DNA of 64,000 nt, taken from the NCBI RefSeq assembly GCF_025118155.1, contig NW_026251399.1:124001-188000 (forward strand), written 5' to 3'. The DNA is from Cokeromyces recurvatus (lineage: Eukaryota; Mucoromycota; Mucoromycetes; Mucorales; Mucoraceae). Position numbers and translations under genes: made by a program. The notes below the pieces were generated by a model, which saw only the letters and a program-made list of their open reading frames with translations, did no database searches and was not told the origin of the DNA. Shown piece after piece: positions 11,697-26,147 of this stretch; within the stretch, counting starts at the first letter, position 1, and each line of letters opens with the position of its first letter.

Positions 11697-12890
11697 TTAA
11701 GCGTAAGGATTAGCAGCAAAGACACGAATCAAAGGAGGGGTTCTAGTCATTTCAATGGTAAGCATGACTCTAATCTTATCCAGAGCTTTAATAGTCTGCG
11801 AAGATCGTTCAGAACTATATCCTGTACTAGCAGACAAACGAGAGCTAATAATAGAAGCTCTCTTTGAAGCAGATTTCTTGGTTGAATTAGATGTAGCTGG
11901 GATAATACCAGCTCTAGCAGCAGCAAGAGCAATAGCCTCAAACTGTGGATTATTTTCCATTTCATTACTTTGTTTTCTAATGTGGGAGCTACTTATAGAA
12001 GAGATTGGATGATGATGACTATCACTGTTACTACTACTACTGCTACTGCTACTGCTACTACTACTACTACTATTACTACTATTACTGACGTTGCTATCAC
12101 GATTCTCGGCATAAAATAACTCTTCTTCTTCATACTCATCATCAGAAAGACTCCATTGATGTTGTAATCCAGTAGAAGGAATAACACCTTGTTTCCAAAA
12201 CATAGTCAGAGCACGTTCTTGAGGATCATATTCATGTCTCCACAAGGGCAAATTAGCAAGATGGATACGTCTTTGTATACCAAATTCAGGTAAGGAGACG
12301 TCAAAATAGTCTTCCATTACGGCAATCACACGTGCTTCTCCAAACACAGTTGTCATTGATTGTTGAGGTTGTTTATGAACAAGATATAAGGCGAGTGATA
12401 ATAGTTTACTTTGTTCTTTTGCTGTAATGCTTGCTTCTTTCTTTACATTACAATGCTGGGCAAGTTTTTGAACCGTATCACGATCTAAATAGAAATGTTT
12501 TTCTATGATATAAAACAAGAAAAAAAAAAAAGAATGAATTTAGGATATATATTACATAATGTATACACATATATAAATATATATAGTCTTTTACCACCCG
12601 TTAAAGTAGAATCTAATTGACGATGAACAATGATATCAGCATATCGACGAAGAGGTGCAGTAAAATGGGTGAAAAGAGGTAGACCGGTAGCAAAATGAGA
12701 ATATTTTAAAATATCAAATGCACCAGTACAAAAGTATTTAGGAGGTTGCATTGTTTTTAATACAAGAGTAGATATTAATTGACGTAATTCATCGTCTTGT
12801 ATAGCTTGAATTGATTCTTGAATTGTGTTTGCATTCGTAATATTTAATTGAATGCCTAAATAACGTGAGGCATAATCCTTCAATTCATGC

Positions 12891-12935
<45 letters not shown>

Positions 12936-15653
12936 TATTAGTGAGTTTTTTTTTTATTTTATTTTTTTTATTTTTTTACTATTATTGTTATTCTAACTTA
13001 CAATCTTTCTGGAATTGGGTGGTGCTTGACGTCGTAATAAAGCTTGTTCGGGGTATTGACTAGATATCTTTTGAGCTACACACTTGTTGGCCATAAATAA
13101 GAATTCTTTGACTATTTTAATAATATCAGGTCTTGAATTTGAAACATTAAATTTCGTAGGTTTATTAGGATCATCAAATTTGAGAGTAGTCTTGAATAGA
13201 GACATAGCATCTTTGGTATACCGTGTTTGATGAAGTGTTGATGCAAGCTCATATAACATAAGAATATTCTCTTTAATATCTTTGTTAACCTTATTATCCT
13301 CCTTTCCATCTATTATATCTTGTACATCTTCATATGTTAATTGTGCGCAAGATCTATTATATGTATGTATAATATATATAAAAGTTTAATTATAGATTTT
13401 AAACATACCAAAAATGGATATATTTGTTTGTGAAACTTACTTGACAATTGTCTTTCCAAACCAGGTATCTAATAACATACCATCTGAACTAATTTTCCAT
13501 ATCACAGAAATAGCAGGTCTAAAGAATATATACATATATAAAAGAAAATTAAGATGAGTATTTTTTTTTATATATGCTTTCCGTTATTATTTTATAAAGT
13601 ACTTTACTTTGACTCATTTAGTGTAAAGTTTGCAATATTTGCTAATTCAGTGGGTAACATGGGTACTTCCTTTTGATCAAGACAGACATGAACTGCCCTG
13701 GCCCTAGCTTCTTTATCCAATGGTGAATGAGGTTTAATATAACAAGTGATATCAGTGATATGTACACCCACTTCGAATGTATCATCACCTAAACGAGTAA
13801 TAGATAAACCGTCCTCAAAGAGAGTACTTCCAGCTGGGTCAATAGTAATCATACGATGATGATCATCTAAAGTTAAATCACGACGATATTCTTCATTTGT
13901 GAATTGATAAGGGGATGGTATGCAATCCATAACAGCCTCTGTAAAAGGGGTATCCGACACATTATTGTCTGCTAAAATAGCCTTGATCTGAACATCCAAG
14001 TCAGTAATGACACCTAATTCTTTTTCTAGAATACCAAAGGGATGCAAAGAAGTAATGGGCCAACGTTTAATAGAACCTGCAAAAAGACGATCCTTATAGG
14101 CTTCATTATTTTCCACAAAATCAGCAGGTACTTGCTCAATAGGAATAGCAATCAAGGGAACACGTTTATCAGTAGCTTTAAACCAAACAATACGAGGGGC
14201 TTCCTTCTTTACGTCTTGTTGTTCCTCGGCACGTTTATTATTAGGTCTCATCAAAGTCAAGTTACCCGAAAACACTTGATTTTGAGCTCTTTCCAAGATA
14301 GCTACAACGACACCCGCATATTTAGGTTTCACGATCTCAATCTCTTCATCACCACCAAAGATAATTTCATTTTCATCTTCTTCATCGGGTAAACGTACCT
14401 TGACTTGACCATTATTTCGAGCCAGTTTTGCTTCTTCCTTTTCTTGCTTTTCACGAACCACTTTTTCAACATTGACAAGACGGACAGCAACCACATCACC
14501 TTCAAGAGCACGATTACGGTCTCTTGAACCACAAATATAGATATCACCTCCATCAAGTTCATCACAAGAGACATAAGCATCACTACGATTTCTTTTGTTA
14601 ACACGTAAAATACCACGTACAAGTTGCCTAGCTCTAAATAAAGGTGTTAAAGCAGAAAATGGAAGATGAGCAATAAAGAGAGGTCGACGTTGATGAGGAT
14701 TAGCATCATCTCTTGAAAAATTAACACGAGTAGGTGTAAAAGGAACAAGAGAAAATGATGATCTATTGCTACCACTACCACTATTATTATTATTCATAGA
14801 TAAAGATGATGTACCTAATAAAAAATAAAGGAAAAGTTATTAGCATCTATACACCCATTCAATGTATATAAATATATATATATATAAAAGGAGGGGCAAT
14901 TCTATTTACTATTTCTCCACTCATCAAAATTACGAGAAGAACGATGGCTAAGAGATTTTCTATTTTCAGATGAACCAAGAGATAAACTTAATGATTTACT
15001 GTTCATTGAAGACCTCTTATTATAAGACTGTTGTTGACGTTCGGATAAAAATGATTCACCATGTTCATTTAATACAGGTAACTGTTGAAGTGAAGCTCTT
15101 TTTTTGATATAACCATTTCCATTCTCATCACGACGATTAAATGTACCCATCAACTTGGCTTCAGCCTCAGCTAAAGCAGCTTCCCTTGACATAAACATAC
15201 TTTCATCGCTCGGTCGTCTCTCTTGTGAAATAATAGGAGGTAACGTCTTTAGAGTATTTATCATGTTTTGTAAAGAATCAACTGCCATTTCCTCTTTTAA
15301 AATATGTAAGCCTACAGCGCTTCGACGATTTTTTGGTAAGCTAGAAGATGACCTTGAAGTAGTAACGACGATTTCTGAATTGATAGCAGACCTTGATCTT
15401 TGGTGACGTGGAGTAGGCATCAAAGAAATAGGTTTTCTATTTCTATTATTATCCAATGGTTGAGAATTACTTACACCATGAAAAGTACGACGTTTATCAG
15501 AAAAGGAAGTCTTCGAAGAAAACTTTTAACATGTTGTCAGCATCATTTCCTCGAGATTAGTTTATAATTTTTGTAGCATCTTACCTCTGGAATATCAAAT
15601 AAACCTCTTGTACTTTCAGGTGCAGTTTGTTGTTCTAATGTCTCATAATTCAT
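11697..15653 (-). CDS. SSD1: SSD1-like RNA-binding protein (RNase II family, degenerate active site)
   Basis: Seven exons on minus (15653-15585, 15522-14910, 14814-13608, 13518-13441, 13353-13002, 12889-12595, 12502-11697), 1139 aa. The disordered N-terminus is rich in Ser, Arg and Asn and carries the family segment SREAALAEAEAKLMG. Then come cold-shock/S1-like domains (about 250-500), the RNB domain (about 520-900; HFTAPLRRYADI near 847) and a C-terminal S1-like part. The RNB metal site reads DPAGSTLFEDGLS where active enzymes have DPxxAxDxDDA: the first Asp is kept, but the next two are Leu and Glu. This fits yeast Ssd1 and Neurospora GUL-1, which bind mRNAs for cell-wall proteins and repress translation without nuclease activity. 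A Ser-rich tract (about 15 Ser) lies in the C-terminal part. A Dis3L2-type active enzyme is the alternative; the lost acidic residues argue against it. Confidence 0.88.
12894..12930 (-). repeat. 37-nt homopolymer acting as intron polypyrimidine tract
   Basis: A(37) on plus, so U(37) in the SSD1 transcript. It lies directly in front of the 3' splice site of the intron between exons 5 and 6 (12890-13001). Confidence 0.9.
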
Positions 15654-15734
15654 TGAGGAAAAAGAAAATAAAAGAGGAAAGAATAAAACAAAAAAAAAAA
15701 GAATGGAAAAGGAGAGTGTGCACTAATAAATAAA

Positions 15735-15736
<2 letters not shown>

Positions 15737-15774
<38 letters not shown>
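15737..15774 (+). repeat. A(38) homopolymer in SSD1 promoter
   Basis: Uninterrupted A run about 85 bp upstream of the SSD1 start codon; reads as T(38) on the coding strand. Confidence 0.95.
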
Positions 15775-15776
<2 letters not shown>

Positions 15777-17686
15777 TAGTGAAAGAGTGGAAAAAATAAA
15801 TAAATAAATATAATTTATTAAAATTGTAATAATATGTGTGTGTGTGCGTATATAAAAATATTTTGTCGTACGAATTTTATGGTTTAAAAAATATTATTCG
15901 CTATGAGCCTAAAAAAAAAAAGGTTACAGAAAAGAAAGTTCATCTTTTTCAATAATTATGAAACAATTTAAAGTCCGGTTTCTCTTTTTTTATTAGTTAA
16001 AAAGTTTTGCTGTAAGTTACTATCATCATGAACATTAATTATTTAGTATGTGTGTATATTTATTCCATTAGGTGCTCTCTTTCTCTCGCTTGATGACGTA
16101 TACTTTAATAGTTTAGTAATGATAATATAGACTTTCATATCTTACTAAATAAAGGGAAATACTATTATCGCCATAGAAACAAATAATGAACATTATTATT
16201 AAAATGATAAGGCGTTTTTTGTTATCATCTTATTTTAGTAATACTACTCCGCTGATATTAACGTACATAATCTAAGAATAAAGGCTTTATTTATTATTAT
16301 TTTTTTTATTTACATTTAAACAGGTTTAAGATAACCTTAGAATTGTTCTGTATATTTTAATTATATAAAGGAAAAGGCTTTTATAATAGACCATGAAACT
16401 AATATAGCAGTATGGCTTTCTTCTATGTAATGAGGAGGAGATCAAATTATTACTGTAAACCTTAAACTTCATGTACGAATTAACTAAAGTAAAGGCTACA
16501 TACACTACCTTTAAACTAATAAGAAATAAATCTAATTCATATTTTGTCATTGATCTAAAAAGAGATTATTATCCTCCTTACTTGAGGCAATTGGGTAGAC
16601 AAATATAGATAAAGCCTTTATCTTTTTTTTTTTTGTTGAGATACATCTGAATATTACTTTGAATTTTAATTACTTTTGTTCAATAATAGATGCATTATCA
16701 TTCTCGAGAATACACTTCTTGTCCCTGTATCAGCAAGCTTAGAATACAATTGAACGTGTCCACCAATATTCTTTTATTTACTAAGGATAAATCTACTTTT
16801 GTTTTATTTTTATTTTTATTTTATTTTTTTTTTTTTTTTTTTACAAATTTGAATTTGATAGTAAGAGATGCCGTTTGTTAACTTTTCTTTAATATATTGA
16901 TGCAGCTGATAAGAATAGTATTCCGATTCTGTGGATTAATAATTCAATTTGATATCAAATGACTATTTAGCAAAAAGAATTGAAAGGACTATATTACGGG
17001 AACTCTGTAAAAAGTAAAACTTTTATTTTTATTTGGCTGGCTATTGTTACGTTTTCAAAAATAGCCAAATTTCTCAAGCAACAAAGGAAAAGCTTAGACT
17101 CAAATATAGAACATTATGGTTTTTAATATTGATAATTGAGGTGTAAATCGACTACATATAAACCTTTATAGAAAAACTGCTCAGTTTATATATTTATTTG
17201 GATATTAAATCCAAGTTAAATTTACCTTTTAAGAACTAATAAAATATCATCAAGTATATAAAAATGATAATAGGAAACAAATAGAACTAAATCTAACTTA
17301 ACAAAAAAAAATTAAGCATTAGTCTATAGACATTATTTTAAACTAAAGTATACTTGTTAATGGGCCTATTCTCTTTTGAGATATAACATAAAGATGAGAG
17401 AGAATGATGTCTAAAAGTATTTTAGATTTTTTTTTTTTCTTTAAGCGTTAACTGAAAGAATAGTAGATGGATTTTTAATAAAGCCAAAATAATTATTAAT
17501 ATACAAATATGTATATATTTTTTTTAGCCTTTGATCCCAAATAAGGAATGGTCTTTTAGTTTTCTATTTCTCCTTTTATTGAATCAAAAAGATCAATTTT
17601 TGATATGTTCACTATCTTCTATACTGTAGAAGTTCAAAAATAGTCTTAGACAACATTATACTCAGTTACTCTGTGACCGTTAGAAA

Positions 17687-17727
17687 ACGCGGTTTTCACT
17701 TTTTTTTTTTGGGAAAAAAAAAACGCG
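17687..17727. promoter_or_regulatory. Paired MCB-like ACGCG motifs upstream of MCM6
   Basis: ACGCG occurs at 17687-17691 and 17723-17727, 109 and 73 bp before the MCM6 ATG, in otherwise CpG-poor DNA. ACGCG is the core of the MluI cell-cycle box bound by MBF in yeasts, which drives DNA-replication genes at G1/S. The function here is inferred. Confidence 0.5.
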
Positions 17728-17795
17728 CCCGTTATGAATTTTCAATTTTTTTTTTTTTTTTTTTGTTTTTTTTTAATCGTATACGATAATTAGAA

Positions 17796-21018
<3,223 letters not shown>

Positions 21019-21577
21019 TTTTATAAATATAAATATTAATATAAATATACATATACATACACACACACGCACACGCACACCACACACATACATACACACA
21101 TATACACACATATATATACATGTACACGCACTATTATTACTCTTATACGCTCATATATTATTGTTATTATTATCATAAGTGTAAATATTATTACATTAAT
21201 TTGTTTTGCAATTCCCAAGGGATAAAATAAATATAATATTTGTCAATAATACATTTTATAAAGTGGCAGATGCAGAAAAAATTAATTTTTTTAAATTAAC
21301 GTCAAATTCTTTAAGGGGGTGACAAAAGAAACTGACCGAAAAAAAAGAAAGAAAGAAAGATAAAAAATAAAAAAAATGGCCCCCTTCCTTTTCGTAATAT
21401 GTACACGATGAAGTATTTTATGTCATGTATATGCACTTTGTCAAATAAAAAAAAAAAAAAAAATGGCCTCAAAATTTTAATATAAATAGAGAAACTTGAC
21501 AGACCAAAAATATGTTTTTTTTTTTATTATTATCATCTTCATACTACTTCATTACAAACAAAACAAAACAAAACAAA
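21019..21577. other. Intergenic region with CA-type microsatellite and TATA box
   Basis: Downstream of MCM6 a mixed CA/CATA repeat runs about 21049-21131. Then come AT-rich sequence and the promoter of the small secreted protein gene, with TATAAATA at 21481-21488. Confidence 0.7.
21481..21488 (+). promoter_or_regulatory. TATA box of secreted protein gene
   Basis: TATAAATA 90 bp upstream of the ATG at 21578, followed by a CAAAA-rich leader (AAACAAAACAAAACAAA) immediately before the start codon. Confidence 0.55.
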
Positions 21578-22069
21578 ATGGTTCGTGCTATTATCTTCAT
21601 TTCTGCTATGATTGCTCTCATTGCCGGTGTCTCTGCTGCACCTCATGCTGGTAATGGCCACAATGATGTTGAAAGTACTGATATTGATTATAAAAAGAAA
21701 TTTTCTGGTGTCGGTGATATTCTCGATGACGAGGAAATCCTTAACGATTTCCTTAACTTTTATGACTGGACTATCAAGAACATTATTCAAGATGTCAATA
21801 TCCTCGCTGAAGATAATGGTGACTATTATGACTCTGATAAAAATGGCCCCGTTGTTGGTTATAAAACTAAGGACGAAGGATGTGATGGTGATGAATGCGA
21901 CCTTCATGGCCTCTCAGCCAGAAATGATCACCCTTGTGATGATGATAAAGTCACTCTTACTAAGCGTTATAAAAATGCTGCCATTGAAGCTGATACCCCC
22001 GCTGTTAGATTTGCCAAAATGATCAATACTAAGGGAAACAAGATAACCGACAAGAAGACTAACGCTTAA
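21578..22069 (+). CDS. Small secreted acidic protein, unknown function
   Basis: Intronless, 163 aa. The ATG at 21578 is chosen because it sits after a CAAAA-rich leader and a TATA box and starts a clean signal peptide (MVRAIIFISAMIALIAGVSA, cleavage expected after AxA, before APHAGNG). The mature part is short and strongly acidic (many Asp: DDEEILNDF, EGCDGDECD, HPCDDDK) with four Cys, then a dibasic Lys-Arg (TLTKRYKN) that is a possible Kex2 cleavage site, and a basic C-terminal tail of about 30 residues. No enzyme motif is visible and I do not recognise a family. The compact promoter and lack of introns suggest a well-expressed secreted product, but that is inference. Confidence 0.8.
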   Translation: MVRAIIFISAMIALIAGVSAAPHAGNGHNDVESTDIDYKKKFSGVGDILDDEEILNDFLNFYDWTIKNIIQDVNILAEDNGDYYDSDKNGPVVGYKTKDEGCDGDECDLHGLSARNDHPCDDDKVTLTKRYKNAAIEADTPAVRFAKMINTKGNKITDKKTNA

Positions 22070-22598
22070 ATACGAATAATATTCAATTATTATTTTATTC
22101 AAGGAGGAGGAAGAGGAGGAGTCTTGCTTTGCTTTTATTCATTATATAAATTCATGTTATTCAAAAATCATATTATCAAATTTAAAATAAACATATACAC
22201 ATATACATCTATATAAAAAAATGTTCTTATTTCTTGACATATAAAATGCTTGTTTACTGTGTATTGATATACATATATATATTATTTGACTCTTACAAGT
22301 ATAACTTATTATTAATCATGTAACTTGATAGAATAAATCTATGTTCAAGTCTCTACAATTACATATTACATCATATGTTAACGATAATGACCCAACAATA
22401 CTTGGACATACATAATATAAATTTACACATAAATATACAGCATGTTCCTATTAAACGCCCAATATACGTTCGTATATAGATTTGTTTTTAACACATAAAT
22501 GAATATACATATATATGTATTTTTATTATTATTTATTTATAAAAGAAGAAAAGAGAAAAAATAAAGAAAGTAAGGGTGTATTTTTTTTTCTTGTTAAT
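22070..22598. other. Convergent 3' intergenic region
   Basis: AT-rich, with a GGAGGAGGAAGAGGAGGAG purine patch at about 22100-22120 just after the secreted-protein stop. No gene seen. Confidence 0.6.
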
Positions 22599-24369
22599 CT
22601 AGTTCCACATAAGATACTATTAAAAAGAAAAAAAAACGGAAAAAAGTTATTAAATATAAAATATGCCCTATGTCGTCCTTTTCTTACCTTGGGAGTACTG
22701 GAAAACTTCTGATAACCTTTAATAACTTTATTAACTGACTCCAAAAAGTCCTTTTCAGTTGCAACCTTTCTTCTGGCACGAATAGCAAACATACCAGCTT
22801 CAGTACACACACTTCTTAATTCAGCACCTGTAGCATTAGGGCATAATCTTGCAATTAATTCGTAACGAATATCACGTTCCACACTCATACTCTTTGCATG
22901 AATTCTCATAATATGAGCACGACCTTCCAAGTCAGGTAAACCAAATTCTATACGTCGATCCAAACGACCAGGTCTCAAGAGAGCAGGATCTAAAGTATCA
23001 GGTCTATTTGTAGCCATCAACACTTTAATATTGCCTCTGGGATCAAAACCATCTAATTGATTAATCAATTCCAACATAGTACGTTGAACTTCATTATCTC
23101 CTCCTGCACCATCATCAAATCTTGCTCCACCAATAGCATCCACTTCATCAAAGAAAATAATACATGCCTTCTTTGTACGTGCCATTTCAAACAATTCACG
23201 AACCATACGTGCACCTTCTCCCACATATTTTTGTACAAGCTCAGAACCGATAACACGAATAAACGTTGCATCTGTTCTATTTGCTACGGCACGTGCACAA
23301 AGTGTCTTACCAGTACCAGGTGGTCCATAAAGTAAAACACCCTTAGGAGGGTCGATACCAAGATTTACAAATCTTTCTGGTTGAAGAAGTGGTAATTCAA
23401 CTACTTCACATAGACGTTCTATTTGTTCTTTACAACCACCAATGTCACTATAAGTAACATCTGGTTTTTCTTCAACTTGCATCATAGTAACTGATGGATC
23501 AATCTTGGGTGGTAAAGGAATTTGAATCTGATACTTTGTACGATCAACACTATTAAAAGCAGATTGAATAAAAGAAAAAGAAAAAAAGAAATGAAGAAAA
23601 TAATTGCAATTTTGTATTTCATCTTACCCAACACGCATGCCTTCTTCAATATCTGTAGGAGATACATGTCGAACTAATTCTACAACAAATTTTGCAATTT
23701 GCTTAACATTAATAACATATTTTGGATCTTCATTGTTCTCTCCTTGAATAATCTTTGTACAACGAGCAACTTGTAATGGTTGTTCTTCTTGCATTCTTTG
23801 TTTATCGGCAGGGATATCCCATAGATTAGGTGCAGCAAGACCAGTATCAGACTCCTTTACACCTATAAATTCCATTAATATTCCCCATAATTATGCGTAA
23901 AAAAATAGTCATTTCAAACTTCTTTACCAATATGTTCGTTCACACGTTTTTGGATGTCTTTAATATCTTGTTCCAAGGTCTTTAACTCTTTTGTATATGG
24001 ACCTTGTCCCTATTGTATAATTTTATCAGTAAAATATTTATACAGGTATATATAAATCTAATAATTTTGTCTTGATCGTGATCAATCTATGTTTGAAACT
24101 TTACATAAGTTGTCAAGAGTTTAATATCTCCTTCATCCAAAGCTAAAATATTTTAGAAAAAAAAACAAAGTTAATTTAAATCATGCTACGCTTTTTTTTT
24201 TTTTTTCATTTTATATTGACTTTACCAACGATCTTTTCTTCTTCTCTGTCCTCGATACTTTTATCGTCTAAATAAAAAATAAAGTAAATAAATGATCTAA
24301 TTCACTTCAACACTCTTTATATTTGAAATTAGCGAGTTTACATTTTTCCCAATCAGCTTTTGGTGGCAT
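22599..24369 (-). CDS. RPT1: 26S proteasome regulatory ATPase subunit Rpt1 (PSMC2)
   Basis: Seven exons on minus (24369-24342, 24267-24226, 24142-24105, 24009-23928, 23862-23628, 23549-22688, 22616-22599), 434 aa. It is one of six AAA+ ATPases in the base of the 19S particle that unfold substrates into the 20S core. The Rpt1 identity comes from [10 protein letters not shown] near the N-terminus, the [15 protein letters not shown] segment, and [14 protein letters not shown]. Walker A GPPGTGKT (about 216), Walker B IIFFDEVD (about 272), arginine-rich [10 protein letters not shown]. The N-terminus is split into four very small exons. The last exon is only 18 nt and encodes YLMWN plus stop, matching the length and Tyr/Asn pattern of Rpt1 C-termini. 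Reading on past exon 6 would give a false basic tail. Confidence 0.95.
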
Positions 24370-26147
24370 GTTTAATATATTTTACAAGTAATGATGAATT
24401 ATAATGTCAAGTTCGAAATAATAAAAAAAAAAAAAAAAAAAAAAAAAAGTATATAGAAATTAGGCAATTCGTCCTTTTTGAAGCAACTTACGTGTCGCGA
24501 AATCATAATTAACTCCGATATTATTATTTTTTTTCTTCTTCCAATTCAAGATTACGTCACGTCCGAAATACTAGTTACAATTAAATATTATTATTGAATA
24601 AAAAAAAATTAAAGCCCATTTGAGCACATAGTAAAATAATCGTGTATTGTCCGGATCAGATAAAAAAAAAGGGGGAGGAGGATATAAAGAGCCTAAAAAA
24701 AACTTTTGTTAGTCAAAAAGGTAAATAATGGAAGAAGAATAGATACTAGATTAATTACTACAGCATAATCATGTGATCATATTATTATCAAGGAAAAGAG
24801 AGATATTCAGGAGAAATCTTACTATAGTAAAGGTAATCAAATTCAAAGAGTGCACAACACATTGTCGGCTAACGAATGATATATACAAAAGTAGAGGAGT
24901 TGATTCGTGTGGTAAGTAACTTTCTATGTTTGTTAGGAAGATGATTCAGTGGATTAGTCATAGTGTTAGGCATTTCTAGTCGGTGGTGTATATTTAAACA
25001 AACAGTAGTGTGTAGCTAAATAAGCTTATTTATTTGGATGGAAAAGATATGGTTTTGTAATACCACTAGACAATCAACCAAGATGCCAGCGTAGAGACAC
25101 TGCTAACTACACATTATTCATCAGAAAATAGTAAAATAAGTTTGATACATAATCAACTCATATCAAAGTCTTTTTATGTAGTACTTACATTGAATGTAAT
25201 AGAGAAAGATCAAATAATTTATTTTTGCTGTTAGTCTTACCTAAGTGCATCATGTTGCTATCAATTATTAAAAAAAAAAAGATTAAACAGGTACATTCCT
25301 CCAAAGAAAACTGTGGCAATCTTTGGAAGAGTTAGTTTTATTTTATTCATGTATTTATTCTTACCGGTCTTGGCAAATTTGCTTTACTCCTTCTTTGCTT
25401 TTTTGATTCTTTATTACTTCTCAAGAATTGAGTCGATCTTGAATCTATCTCTGTTAGTATAGTCAATAGGAATCTATTATAATCTTCTTCAAAAATATCT
25501 GTACAATAAAATAAAAGTAATCCAATTCGATACAATTCAGAAATAAGGCTAAATACGACATTACAGAATCAAACCAAGTAAAACACATAATTTAATAGGG
25601 AACATGTGCTTAGTAAAAGTTTTCTATAGCTATACGAAATAGATTATATTTAAGTGTAAAATATTGGTTTATAATAGATAAACTATACTTTAATCTTTTA
25701 AGCTTTGAAATCCTTGAATTGCTCACTATACCAAGCAACAACTATCCTCTTTGAAGCTTCTAAAATAGATAATAGAATGTTTGGTTTACTCAATTTAAAG
25801 CAGCTAATCTATCTATATCAAATAATAATGATCTTATATAACTCATATATAAAGACATATAATAAATATGAGCCTATACTTGTGTAAGATCAAATCTAAT
25901 GGAACGTGATTAGTATGGACAAACATATCGGAATTATTTTAATGACCAATTAATAAGGATATATTATCCTTGGAATGAAATTATGTAAGCATCGAGACAT
26001 TAAAAATTAAGCTCCTATTAAAGTGTTGTGGTACAAACGACGTCACAGACGGCCTGGCTGCATACAAGTGCTCATTGTTACATTTAATTTTTTTAAAAAA
26101 AAAAAATGTATTTTTATATGAATGTTTTATTATTTTGAAAATACATT
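24370..26147. promoter_or_regulatory. Divergent intergenic region RPT1 / tricalbin
   Basis: 1.8 kb. Near RPT1: an A(27) run at about 24422-24448 and TTACGTCA with TCCGAAA (24552-24568), about 185 bp before the ATG. Near tricalbin: ACGACGTCAC at about 26037-26046. In the middle, 25347-25535 on minus has a coding-like segment flanked by splice-like signals (see findings). No gene accepted. Confidence 0.5.

Larger units (their letters stand above)
15654..17795. promoter_or_regulatory. Divergent intergenic region SSD1 / MCM6
   Basis: 2.1 kb without a convincing gene. Near SSD1 there is an A(38) run at 15737-15774. The middle is AT-rich with only short, biased open frames that I do not accept. 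Near MCM6 there are two ACGCG motifs (see next entry). Confidence 0.55.

Noticed and set aside
16326..16881. 74- and 63-codon frames upstream of MCM6
   Set aside because: AT-driven composition (Tyr, Ile, Phe, Lys rich), ending in or crossing T runs, with no splice or promoter support.
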